Below, piece by piece: positions 1 to 8,071 of a stretch of DNA of 23,146 nt. A program made the translations under genes and the position numbers. Position 1 is the first letter of the stretch, and every line of letters begins with the position of its first letter. Under the pieces are notes generated by a model. That model was given only the letters and a program-made list of their open reading frames with translations, made no database searches and was not told the DNA's origin. The stretch comes from CAZEJK01 sp964512045 (GTDB lineage Bacteria; Acidobacteriota; Thermoanaerobaculia; Thermoanaerobaculales; Sulfomarinibacteraceae). The DNA is taken from the NCBI GenBank assembly GCA_964512045.1, contig CAZEJK010000069.1, positions 1-23,146 on the forward strand, given 5' to 3'.

Positions 1-25
1 CTACGAATGGTGACCACAACATGTA

Positions 26-54
26 GGGGGTGGTGGAGCTAACCGACCACCCCC
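26..54. repeat. Hairpin at left edge (inverted repeat)
   Basis: The arms GGGGGTGGT (26-34) and ACCACCCCC (46-54) are exact reverse complements separated by 11 nt. On the plus strand the hairpin is followed by CCCTCAAAAATAAG and not by a T-run; on the minus strand no T-run follows either. It could be the end of a transcript from a gene outside the window or a structured leader of the downstream gene. I see no coding sequence in 1-220 that looks real. Confidence 0.4.
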
Positions 55-220
55 CCTCAAAAATAAGACCTTAGAACTCAACTCAGGAGCTTCGCCTCGC
101 CTTTTCGAAGATGCGGGATGCTTCAGTCGCTGGATGTTCGTCGGATCCGCCGTCGGCGATGGCACGGCCTGTGCTTCAACGGAGTACGTCGACAGTCGAG
201 AGCGCCTAAGGGAGGATGCG

Positions 221-3200
221 ATGAGCTGGCGAGCTGTCTCGTTTGTGTGTGTGGTGCTGAGCGGTCTTGGGGTGACGATGGCTGACGCTGCGACGGCCGT
301 GACAACAACGAGCAAGGACCAGATAGCGCCGCAGATCGCATACGGGAGCGTGCTCGAGACCCACCTTGTGGTCTGGGAGCATGCCTACTCGGCGACCGAT
401 CACGATATCTACGGTCGGCTTCTCAATCCGGACGGCACCGGTGCGGCCAACGAGCTCGTGATCGTGCAGCTGACAGCCAACGAGACCACCCCATGGGTGG
501 CGCACGAGCCGACGAGCGATCGCTTTCTCGTCGTCTGGCAGCACGAGTCGGCGACCACAGGATGGGATGTGCACGGCGCAGTTCTGGACGGGAGTGCCGG
601 TACGGTGGCGGGCGACTTCGTGATCGCGACCGAGACGGTCGCCGAGACCACGCCGAGGGTCGCAGCGGGAGGCGGCGGGTTCCTCGTCGTGTGGGAAGCG
701 GAGGTGACTGCCGGCAACCGTAACATTTACGGTCAGCGCGTGGCCGCCGACGGCAGCCTGGCTGGAAGCGTCATCGAGGTTGCCGAGTCCTTGGTCGACG
801 AGGCGATGCCGCATGTGGCCTGGAACCCGTCGGGAGGCCGGTACCTCGTGGTGTGGTCGGCCGAGGACGCAAGCTCGGGCTTCGACGTCTGGGTGCGAAC
901 GTTCGATGGCGAAGGCACGGCCGCCGCGGACGCAAGCCTGGTGGTCCAGCAGAGTCACGGCCAGCTCAACCCGCGAAGCGCAGCTGATGAGCGGGGGCTC
1001 GGGTTCCTCGTCGTCTGGGAGGACCACCGCGACAGCTTTGGCGACGACGCGGACATCTACGTTCGTCCGGTGGACTGGGATGGCGTCCCGGCTGACAGCG
1101 AGCAGGTCCTGGCCTCGACCGGAGGACAGTACCGCCAGTGGCCTGCGATCGCGTTCAGTGCATTCGCCGGTGAGCATGCGGTGATCTGGGACCATGCCGA
1201 GCAGTGGGACAACCATCAGGTCGTGCGCCGGCGAGTTGGTCGCGAGGGAGCTCCGTTGGAGGCCGCAGCAACGATCGCGGGTGACAGCCACAATGAGGGA
1301 CATCCGGCGGTTGCCGCCGACGGCGGTGGTGGCTTTCTGTTCGTCTGGGAGGACGATCGCGACCAGGCGACGACCGGCACTGATCTGTATGCCGACAGCG
1401 TCCAGCTCGACGTGCTCGAGGGTCACGTCTTCGAGGGTGCGCCGCCGGAGACTGACGCGCCGCTGACCGGCGTCACGGTTGACCTGTACTGCTCGAACAG
1501 CCCGCCAACCCCCGAGTCGCTGGTGTCGACCGATACGACGGACAGCAGCGGTGTGTTCGGGCTGGCTCCTGCGGGGAGCTGCAGTGCGTTTCTGCTTGTC
1601 GAGAGCGATCCGGAGCTGTACCGCTCGACCGATGCCGCCTCCGACGGTGGGCTGGTCATCGACAGCAACACCTTGCAGCATGCGCCGCCTGGGCCGAGCT
1701 CGCTGCTTGCGGGCAACGATTTCTGGGACGTGCCGCTGGTGTTCAACGGGCAGGTGTTTGAAGGTCCCCTCGGCGACACCAGTACACCGCTGTCGGAGGC
1801 CGCTGTCACGCTCTACTGCTCGGCCACCGAGGGAGATCTCGGGGCGGTCTTGACGAGCACGCAGAGCGACTTCAATGGCTTCTACGAGCTACAGGTTCCA
1901 CAGGCTTGCAGCTACTACTCGATCGTCGAGACCGACCCGGACGGCTACCAGTCGACCGGCGCGGCCTCGGTCGGCGGCGCGGTGGTGGATGACAACACGA
2001 TCCGCTACGCCTCGCCAATCGGCGCGCTCAGCCTGGGGGAGAACAACTTCTTCGATGAGGTCGCGCCGCCGGCGCCCGGAGGCTGGACCTCGTTCGGTCC
2101 GACCGGCTGGCAGGGCAACCAGACGTTGACCTGCACGGTTACCGTCGAGGACGCCACCACGGGCCTCGACATCACCACGGCCGCCTACAGCTACTCGTCG
2201 GACAGCGGCCAGAGCTGGAGCGCATGGCGTCCGGCAAGCTGTGGCGGAACCCAGGGGACGACCGTTCCAGAGGTGATCACCGCAGTTGACGTTCCGTTCG
2301 CCGTCGACTCGCCCTCCAGCGAGGCGCAGATCCGGTTCCGAATCGACAACATGGCGGGGACCACCGGCGTCAGCGGTATGTACTCGCCGCTGATCGACAC
2401 GACGCCACCGGACCTGCCGACGTCGTTCACCTCGACCCTCGCCCCGTGGGACTGGCACGCCACCACTGCTGTCACCATCGACTGGACGGATGCGACGGAT
2501 GACGGGTGCGGAGTCTCGGGGTACTCCTACGAGTGGTCGAGCTCCGAGACGACGTTGCCCGACGCGGTGTACGACGGCTCCACGAGCGAGCTGACCACCA
2601 ACATCCCGGGCGAAGGCGAGTGGTCGTTCCACATCCGGGTGGTCGATCAGGTTGGGAACTGGAGCGTGGACGCGTACCATATCAACGGGTTTCGGCATGA
2701 CGTGACCGCGCCGGGCGCCCCACCTGGACTGATCTGCGATCCGTCGGGCGTCTGGTCCAATGACTCCAGGATCGACTGCTCATGGAATGATGCCAGCGAT
2801 CCGATCGGCGGAGTCGCCGGCTACTCGCTGCTGTGGGACCACTTCCCCTCGACCGTGCCCGACACCATCGTCGACGAGGACGTCTTCAACAGCGTCGACG
2901 CCGAGGTCGTCGACGGCACCTGGTACTTTCATGTGCGCTCCGTGGACGAGGCGGGTCACGGCTCGACGACGGTTCACGGCGGTCCGTTTCTCATCGACAG
3001 CACCAGGCCGGTGTGTCTCATCAGCCCTCTGAGCGCCGTTCAGGACAGCACCTCGTTCGCCGTGAGCTGGTCTGCAGATTCGGCTGGCGGCTCGCCAATG
3101 GCGGACTACGATGTCTCGGCGACCGCATATTACAGCGGCTCCATAGTGGATCTCTGGTCTGTGATCGGGACAACCGGCACCTCAACGTCCTTCCAGGCTG

Positions 3201-5494
3201 AGCGAGGGCGGCGGTACGTCTTCAAGTGCAGCGCCAACGATACGGCCGGCAACTATGGCTCCTATGGCCCGTTCGTGGAGACAACGGTCGGCCGGACGGT
3301 GAGTGTTCATGTCCAGGACCAAGGTGGCACCGCTCTTTCCGGCGCCCGCGTGTTTCGGGGCCAGGACCTTGTGGGGACGACCAACCTGAGTGGTAACGTG
3401 AGCGTGCCCGAGACTCTGCGTGGAGACCGGTTCAGTGCGCTGTATCAGGTGCATGAGGAGCCGACGGCACGGGATAACCATGACCAGGGCAGCACGCGGG
3501 ACTGGCGGTGGCGGGTTCACCTCACGAGCTTCGGTCTCGACGGGAACGGCGAGCCGGACCTGCACGAGGTGCAGGATATCTATCAAGTCCAGATGCTCAC
3601 GGTGCGTCGCGACCAGACTCTGATTGGCAAGCACCTGGTCGTGTCGGTCGAGTGGGATGCGAGCCACGCCTACCTCGAGGAGCTCAAGAACGGCCTGTAC
3701 AACGCCTCGACGTACCTGTACGACAATGGCGACTCGCAGCTGTTCTTCGAACGTGTCGACATCGTCGACGGTGCAACGTACTGGAGCGATGCCGATCTGA
3801 GGGTGTTTGCCTCGAATCGGCAGTGGCCGTGTGCTCATGTCTGGGGCATCAATGGGACCACCGGCTACATTCACATGGGGCGCCAGTTCAGCGGGAGCTC
3901 CGCGAGCACTGGTCCGTGGACCGGTCGGGCGGCGTATCGCACGTTCACGCACGAGTGGGGCCACTACGGTCTCGGGCTGCTCGACGAGTACCTCGATCGC
4001 GATGGCAAGAACGTTCCCGAGGCGTACTGCGCGAGCAACTACCATGCGCAACCCGATGAGAGCAGGCGCGCCAGCCTGATGAACCATCAGTACGACTCGA
4101 CCGAGATGTGCTCCCGCGTCGACCCCAACCACCAGCACCGCACCAATACGCAGCACGATCGGGTCCATGGGGAGTCGATCTGGGAGACCGTCAAACGACG
4201 GTTCACGGATCCGATCTCACCGGACAGGTGGCGCCTGAAGACACCGGACGAGCGCGGTGCCGTCATGGCTGGCCCGAGCTCGATCCCGGTGCCCGATTGG
4301 GTGGTCACCGACGTCACGGACAATGTCACCGGTGTGTGTGATCCGTTCGAGCTGACCACCGTCGTTGACAGTGTGACCATGGGAGGCGTCGACGTGTATG
4401 TGAAGCGTCCGGGCAAAGCTCCGCTCTATCAGGGCAGGAGTGACGCCAACGGCAAGATCACCGTGCTTGGAGCCAAGAACGGGCAGACCATCGAGCTGCG
4501 ACTGGTCTTGCTCAAGCTGCTCGGCAAACCGTTCGTGTCATGGAGTGATACCACGACGGCAAGCTGTCCGCGGGCTGCAGAGCCGTTCGACCGGCAGGTC
4601 GACCTCGAACCGGATCCGTACCTGGTGAGTGTTCACGTCCGTCCCACCGGGGCGAACACCGTGCAGCTGAACGTGTCCGCTTCGGTTCCCCTTGACGGCC
4701 TGCCACAGGTCGAGATCTGGCAGAGCGGGGCCGCCGATCCAGTGATTCCCGACCTGGCGTTCAGTGCCGGTCAAACTGTTGCAGCTGGCACGGCAGCTCT
4801 CGACGCCGACCTCCCGCTCGCGGGTAGCGTTCACACCACCACGTTCGATGGTGAGGACCGGAAGGTCGAGGATCTCACCCGGTTCCAGGCGACCCAGGTG
4901 ATCGCCAACGAGCTCGCGCCGATGGTCCTGTCGGAGGACGGCGATGTGCACCTGGTGCTCGAGCCCGATGCCCTCTCGGCGGACGCGTGGCTTTCGATCG
5001 CACCGACCGCGGTCCCGGGAGAGCCGCTCCGCTCCTATACCTGGTTCTCGCCAGCGTACGAAATCTCCGCTTCGACCGGTCACATGGCTCTCGAGGTTCC
5101 GGCGCCGCTGCACATCCGCTACCACGACGACTCCGCCGATCGCATTCCGACCGACAGCCTGCGCATCTTCCAGCACGTGGGCTCGGGCCGTTGGGCGGAG
5201 CTCGAGTGCACGGTCGACAGCGAGCAGCAGCAGGTCTCCGCGACCATCAGCTCATTGGGGACGTTCGCCCTGCTCGGCGAGACCGGACGGTTCAGTTGCG
5301 ATGTCAACGGCGATGCCGAGTGCTCCGCTGCGGACCTTTCTGCCGAGCTGCTGCGCATCGCCGACCCGTTGCACCCGATCGATGGCGACCCGGACGTGGA
5401 CGGCAGCGGCGGTGTCGACGCGGCCGATCAGGCCGCGCTCGCTCCGATGCTGCTATCCGTTCCCGTGCCGTTCGTCGAGTCGCCCGTGCCGTGA
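221..5494 (+). CDS. Giant secreted multidomain protein with CLCA-type zinc metalloprotease domain and dockerin-like C-terminus
   Basis: The protein is 1757 aa. I chose ATG 221 because AAGGGAGG lies just upstream and the product then begins with a signal peptide (MSWRAVSFVCVVLSGLG, cleavage near ADA); the frame is open back to 134 but that extension has no signal peptide. Residues about 35-395 hold seven ~54-residue repeats, each with an (F/Y)LVVW-like strand (Trp 52, 106, 158, 212, 266, 323, 376), probably a seven-bladed beta-propeller. Residues 399-507 and 508-614 are tandem SdrD-B/Cna-B-like copies (VFEG...DLYCS...DS.G). Residues 615-1020 are fibronectin/Ig-like. Residues about 1027-1080 are carboxypeptidase-regulatory-like. 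Residues about 1138-1330 resemble the N-terminal metalloprotease of CLCA proteins, with HEXXHXXXGXXDE intact (H1244, E1245, H1248, D1255, E1256). A dockerin-like pair of calcium loops lies at 1694-1705 and 1725-1736. It is probably an extracellular protease or adhesin; the substrate is unknown. No von Willebrand A domain or membrane anchor is visible. Confidence 0.9.
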   Translation: MSWRAVSFVCVVLSGLGVTMADAATAVTTTSKDQIAPQIAYGSVLETHLVVWEHAYSATDHDIYGRLLNPDGTGAANELVIVQLTANETTPWVAHEPTSDRFLVVWQHESATTGWDVHGAVLDGSAGTVAGDFVIATETVAETTPRVAAGGGGFLVVWEAEVTAGNRNIYGQRVAADGSLAGSVIEVAESLVDEAMPHVAWNPSGGRYLVVWSAEDASSGFDVWVRTFDGEGTAAADASLVVQQSHGQLNPRSAADERGLGFLVVWEDHRDSFGDDADIYVRPVDWDGVPADSEQVLASTGGQYRQWPAIAFSAFAGEHAVIWDHAEQWDNHQVVRRRVGREGAPLEAAATIAGDSHNEGHPAVAADGGGGFLFVWEDDRDQATTGTDLYADSVQLDVLEGHVFEGAPPETDAPLTGVTVDLYCSNSPPTPESLVSTDTTDSSGVFGLAPAGSCSAFLLVESDPELYRSTDAASDGGLVIDSNTLQHAPPGPSSLLAGNDFWDVPLVFNGQVFEGPLGDTSTPLSEAAVTLYCSATEGDLGAVLTSTQSDFNGFYELQVPQACSYYSIVETDPDGYQSTGAASVGGAVVDDNTIRYASPIGALSLGENNFFDEVAPPAPGGWTSFGPTGWQGNQTLTCTVTVEDATTGLDITTAAYSYSSDSGQSWSAWRPASCGGTQGTTVPEVITAVDVPFAVDSPSSEAQIRFRIDNMAGTTGVSGMYSPLIDTTPPDLPTSFTSTLAPWDWHATTAVTIDWTDATDDGCGVSGYSYEWSSSETTLPDAVYDGSTSELTTNIPGEGEWSFHIRVVDQVGNWSVDAYHINGFRHDVTAPGAPPGLICDPSGVWSNDSRIDCSWNDASDPIGGVAGYSLLWDHFPSTVPDTIVDEDVFNSVDAEVVDGTWYFHVRSVDEAGHGSTTVHGGPFLIDSTRPVCLISPLSAVQDSTSFAVSWSADSAGGSPMADYDVSATAYYSGSIVDLWSVIGTTGTSTSFQAERGRRYVFKCSANDTAGNYGSYGPFVETTVGRTVSVHVQDQGGTALSGARVFRGQDLVGTTNLSGNVSVPETLRGDRFSALYQVHEEPTARDNHDQGSTRDWRWRVHLTSFGLDGNGEPDLHEVQDIYQVQMLTVRRDQTLIGKHLVVSVEWDASHAYLEELKNGLYNASTYLYDNGDSQLFFERVDIVDGATYWSDADLRVFASNRQWPCAHVWGINGTTGYIHMGRQFSGSSASTGPWTGRAAYRTFTHEWGHYGLGLLDEYLDRDGKNVPEAYCASNYHAQPDESRRASLMNHQYDSTEMCSRVDPNHQHRTNTQHDRVHGESIWETVKRRFTDPISPDRWRLKTPDERGAVMAGPSSIPVPDWVVTDVTDNVTGVCDPFELTTVVDSVTMGGVDVYVKRPGKAPLYQGRSDANGKITVLGAKNGQTIELRLVLLKLLGKPFVSWSDTTTASCPRAAEPFDRQVDLEPDPYLVSVHVRPTGANTVQLNVSASVPLDGLPQVEIWQSGAADPVIPDLAFSAGQTVAAGTAALDADLPLAGSVHTTTFDGEDRKVEDLTRFQATQVIANELAPMVLSEDGDVHLVLEPDALSADAWLSIAPTAVPGEPLRSYTWFSPAYEISASTGHMALEVPAPLHIRYHDDSADRIPTDSLRIFQHVGSGRWAELECTVDSEQQQVSATISSLGTFALLGETGRFSCDVNGDAECSAADLSAELLRIADPLHPIDGDPDVDGSGGVDAADQAALAPMLLSVPVPFVESPVP

Positions 5495-5655
5495 TCGTTC
5501 CCCCGGTGCTCCTGGGTGGAAGAGGTGCGAGCGGTGAACGTTGTCACATCGTCTGAGCGAAGATGACGGGTACGGCCGGTTGATCTCCGTTTCTCGGCGC
5601 AGAGGCGGTTGACCTCGCCAGCGGCGGGGAGACCGCGATCGCTCTGGAGGCGGGA

Positions 5656-5844
5656 ATGGGCACCAACCAGCTGGCGCAGCTCGTTGGGATCGCGTGTGTG
5701 GCGGTGCTCGCAGCGCTTATCTCAGCAATGAGTGTAGCCAAACCGGTGCAGGTGGCAGATATCAACACGATGCCCAACCGCGAGGCCTCGGACGGCGTCT
5801 CGACGGGCTCCCTGGTCGCTGACGGACCGTTGTTCGTTACCTAG
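5656..5844 (+). CDS. Small putative secreted or membrane protein, possibly truncated
   Basis: A 62-codon ORF begins at ATG 5656, five bases after GGAGG (5646-5650), so translation is plausible. Residues about 8-28 form a hydrophobic segment (LVGIACVAVLAALISAMSVA) that ends in a possible signal-peptidase site (SVA-KP); the rest is polar and acidic. I do not recognise the family. The frame closes at TAG 5842, but the same frame continues for 23 more codons with coding-like, acidic, G/C-third-position composition to TGA 5914. The gene may therefore be a truncated remnant of a longer exported protein. It lies between the giant secreted protein and convergent xerD. It could be a chance ORF; the ribosome site and hydrophobic leader are the main support. 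Confidence 0.4.
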   Translation: MGTNQLAQLVGIACVAVLAALISAMSVAKPVQVADINTMPNREASDGVSTGSLVADGPLFVT

Positions 5845-5981
5845 CCCGGTGACGCCAATCCAGATCTGTCCCTTGACACGGACGAAGTGCCCGCAGCGGC
5901 CGCCGAGGTCTTCTGAGGCCGCGGGCCGTCAGTAGAGGATCGCTCCGGCGGCGCTGTCGGCCCGTCGTTTTGAGGAGCGGC

Positions 5982-6908
5982 TCACGCCCGCGGATGTGAC
6001 TCGTCGTACAGCTGCCGGAGGCGCTCGCGGGCGACGTGGGTGTAGATCTCGGTCGTGGACAGAGAGGCGTGGCCGAGCATCATCTGCACCGCTCGGAGGT
6101 CGGCGCCGTTGGCGAGCAGGTGGGTGGCGAACGAGTGGCGGAGCACGTGCGGGCTGATCACGCCCGAGATACTCGCTTCGATTGCGTACTCGCGCAGCTT
6201 CTTCCAAAACCACTGCCGCGTCAGTTCTTTGCCGCGCTGACTCAGGAACAGCTCGGGACGTCCGCGGCGGTCGAACTCCGGCCGCGCCTCGCGGAGATAC
6301 CGCTGGATGGCTGCACACGCAGAGCGCCCCAGCGGGACCAGACGCTCCTTGGAGCCCTTGCCGAGAACGCGTACGAGGCCCGGATCGAGGCGAACACGGT
6401 CAATGGTCAGGCCGAGCAGCTCGGAGACCCGGACTCCGGTTGCGTAGAGGGTTTCGAGCATGGCACGGTCGCGTATGCCGTGCGGCGTTGCGCTATCGGG
6501 GGCAGCGAGCAGCGCCTCGACCTCGTCGGTGGAGAGCACATGCGGCACAGTCCGCCACAGAGCCGGCGAGCTCAGGTTGGTGGTCGGGTCCGCCGCAAGG
6601 CGCCCCTCGCGGACCAGGAACAAGAAGAAGCCTCGCAACGCCGACAGCGCCCGTGCTGCCGATCGCGCTGACAGCCCGTGGTCGCGCCGCTCGCCCAGGT
6701 AGGTGCGGACGGCGGCGCGATCAACGTCCTCCAGCTCGAGCTCCTGAATCGCCAGCCACACGCCGAGCTGACGGAGGTCGCGCCGGTAGGCGTCCAGCGA
6801 GCGCGGAGAGAGGTTGCGCTCGACCGCCAGATGGTCGAGGTAGCTCGCGATAGCGTTCTCGGTGGCCGGTGTCGGGGAAACATCCTCAGAGCTGGTCGAG
6901 TCGTCCAT
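5982..6908 (-). CDS. xerD: Site-specific tyrosine recombinase XerD/XerC
   Basis: This 308-aa protein has the N-terminal SAM-like core-binding domain (about 18-103) and the C-terminal catalytic domain (about 120-300). All catalytic residues are visible: R160 (ATGVRVSELL), K184 (GKGSKER), H254 and R257 (SPHVLRHSF), H280 (LGHAS) and nucleophile Y289 (TEIYTHV). Spacing agrees with E. coli XerD. The family resolves chromosome dimers at dif with a partner recombinase and FtsK. XerD is preferred over XerC from general resemblance only; no partner or dif site is in the window. Start ATG 6908 is chosen because longer in-frame versions run through the divergent dnaJ promoter; it has no clear Shine-Dalgarno but a -10-like TACAAT seven bases upstream, suggesting a leaderless mRNA. 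No transposase or integrase-type cargo lies beside it, so a housekeeping role is likely. Confidence 0.93.
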   Translation of the reverse strand: MDDSTSSEDVSPTPATENAIASYLDHLAVERNLSPRSLDAYRRDLRQLGVWLAIQELELEDVDRAAVRTYLGERRDHGLSARSAARALSALRGFFLFLVREGRLAADPTTNLSSPALWRTVPHVLSTDEVEALLAAPDSATPHGIRDRAMLETLYATGVRVSELLGLTIDRVRLDPGLVRVLGKGSKERLVPLGRSACAAIQRYLREARPEFDRRGRPELFLSQRGKELTRQWFWKKLREYAIEASISGVISPHVLRHSFATHLLANGADLRAVQMMLGHASLSTTEIYTHVARERLRQLYDESHPRA

Positions 6909-6915
6909 CGCTGGT

Positions 6916-6921
6916 ATTGTA
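6916..6921 (-). promoter_or_regulatory. Candidate leaderless -10 element of xerD
   Basis: On the minus strand TACAAT ends seven bases before the xerD ATG. A start about seven bases after a -10 box would place +1 at or next to the A of ATG, consistent with the missing Shine-Dalgarno. I see no convincing -35 hexamer upstream. Confidence 0.4.
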
Positions 6922-6962
6922 GCCCGCAGGAACGCTGTTGGAACATCGTGCCAGCGAGCGAG

Positions 6963-6992
6963 TTGACAGATCTTATAAAGACACACTAAAAT
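6963..6992 (+). promoter_or_regulatory. Sigma70-type promoter of the dnaJ-like gene
   Basis: A consensus -35 TTGACA (6963-6968) is separated by 18 bases from TAAAAT (6987-6992), five of six matches to the -10 consensus. The expected start is near 6999, leaving a very short leader that carries AGGAGG (6999-7004) before ATG 7016. The region is AT-rich against a GC-rich background. No CIRCE inverted repeat or sigma32-like element is visible, so the sequence suggests vegetative rather than classical heat-shock control. Confidence 0.7.
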
Positions 6993-7015
6993 TTGCACAG
7001 GAGGGGTGTTCGCCG

Positions 7016-8002
7016 ATGGCACGGGACTACTACGAGGTTTTGGGAGTTGCGAGGGGCGCCAGTGAGTCCGAAATCAAGAAGGCGTACCGCAAGCTGGCTC
7101 GGAAGTACCATCCCGATGTCAATCCGAACAACCCGGATGCGGAGCAGCGCTTCAAGGAGATCCAGGAAGCGTACATGGTGCTGTCCGATCCGGAGAAGCG
7201 CTCGCAGTACGATCGCTTCGGTACCGTGGAGGGTGCTGGTGGGTTCGATCCGTTCGCCGGTCGGGCGCGGCAGACCTGGACCACGCGAGGTGGACCGGGC
7301 GGCGGCAACGTCCATGTCGACTTCGGCGATCTCGGAGGCTTCGGGGGCTTCGACGATCTGTTCAGCCAGTTCTTCGGCGGTCGCGAGCCCCGCTCTGGGC
7401 GCCGCGAGCGCCCGACCAAGGGACGCGACCACGAGATGGAGCTCGAGATCGACTTCGCCGAGTCGATCCGCGGAACGTCGGTGACGCTGCCAGTGCAGCG
7501 GCAGGTACCTGGAGAGGGTGGCCAGATGGTCGTGTCCACCGAGCATCTGAGGGTCAAGATTCCCGAGGGTGTCACGGACGGTGCGCGCGTGCGCGTGGCA
7601 GGCAAGGGAGCGGTCTCGGCAAGCGGGGGTGCTGCCGGCGACCTCTTCGTACGTCTGAAGGTTCGCCCGCATTCCTTCTTCAAGCGCAAGGGCGACGACA
7701 TCCTGACGACCGTGCCCGTGACCTTCACCGAGGCGTACCTCGGCGGTGAGATCGAGGTGGCCACCGTCCACGGGCCAGTCCGGGCGAAGGTGCCGCCCGG
7801 CACGAACTCGGGCCAGACATTCCGGCTTCGCGGCAAGGGAGCGCGCGCCATGAAAACGCGCGCGTTCGGAGACCACCTGTACACCGTCAAGATCGTGGTG
7901 CCCAGGGTCCAGTCGCCTGTCGGCGGTGACATCGCCAAGCGGGTCGCGGACCTGTATACGTCCGATCCACGCAAAGGTCTCCCGCGGAGCCTGGACGAGT
8001 AG
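7016..8002 (+). CDS. DnaJ/CbpA-type J-domain co-chaperone lacking the zinc finger
   Basis: This 328-aa protein starts with a canonical J domain (residues 4-66, YYEVLGV... with the HPD tripeptide at 32-34 that stimulates DnaK ATPase). A Gly/Phe-rich linker follows (about 70-130, with GGFGGFDDLFSQFFGG), then two substrate-binding beta-barrel domains (about 140-220 and 225-310). The four CXXCXGXG zinc motifs of DnaJ proper are absent, placing it in the CbpA-like class (type II Hsp40). It would deliver unfolded clients to DnaK in the cytoplasm. Start ATG 7016 is set by AGGAGG eleven bases upstream and by the J-domain start; in-frame codons upstream lie in the promoter. It is monocistronic, divergent from xerD and convergent with def. 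No dnaK or grpE is adjacent. Confidence 0.93.
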   Translation: MARDYYEVLGVARGASESEIKKAYRKLARKYHPDVNPNNPDAEQRFKEIQEAYMVLSDPEKRSQYDRFGTVEGAGGFDPFAGRARQTWTTRGGPGGGNVHVDFGDLGGFGGFDDLFSQFFGGREPRSGRRERPTKGRDHEMELEIDFAESIRGTSVTLPVQRQVPGEGGQMVVSTEHLRVKIPEGVTDGARVRVAGKGAVSASGGAAGDLFVRLKVRPHSFFKRKGDDILTTVPVTFTEAYLGGEIEVATVHGPVRAKVPPGTNSGQTFRLRGKGARAMKTRAFGDHLYTVKIVVPRVQSPVGGDIAKRVADLYTSDPRKGLPRSLDE

Positions 8003-8022
8003 GTCGTGATCAGCTCTGCATG

Positions 8023-8051
8023 CTCAGCTCAGGTCACAACTGAGAGCTGAG
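8023..8051. terminator. Possible bidirectional hairpin between convergent genes
   Basis: CTCAGCT (8023-8029) pairs with AGCTGAG (8045-8051), and CAG (8030-8032) with CTG (8040-8042), with a two-base bulge and the loop GTCACAA. It sits in the 69-bp gap between the dnaJ-like stop and the def stop, where a shared terminator is expected. No T-tract follows on either strand, so termination activity is uncertain. Confidence 0.35.
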
Positions 8052-8071
8052 AGCTCGTTGAAAGGGCTCGC

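Noticed and set aside
134..220. Upstream ATG start for the giant secreted protein
   Set aside because: It would bury the signal peptide behind 29 polar residues; the 221 start has a strong Shine-Dalgarno.
206..1681. Long minus-strand open frame opposite the propeller region
   Set aside because: It is a shadow frame: Arg/His-rich, no ribosome site, no domain; the plus frame has a signal peptide and regular repeats.
3182..4168. Minus-strand open frame opposite the metalloprotease domain
   Set aside because: Same reasoning; the plus strand holds an intact zinc motif.
5842..5844. Recoded stop (pyrrolysine-type readthrough)
   Set aside because: No recoding element or related protein is recognised; truncation is simpler.
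6909..7015. CIRCE/HrcA operator or dif site between xerD and the dnaJ-like gene
   Set aside because: No 9-9-9 inverted repeat of the CIRCE type and no 28-bp Xer target-like palindrome is present.
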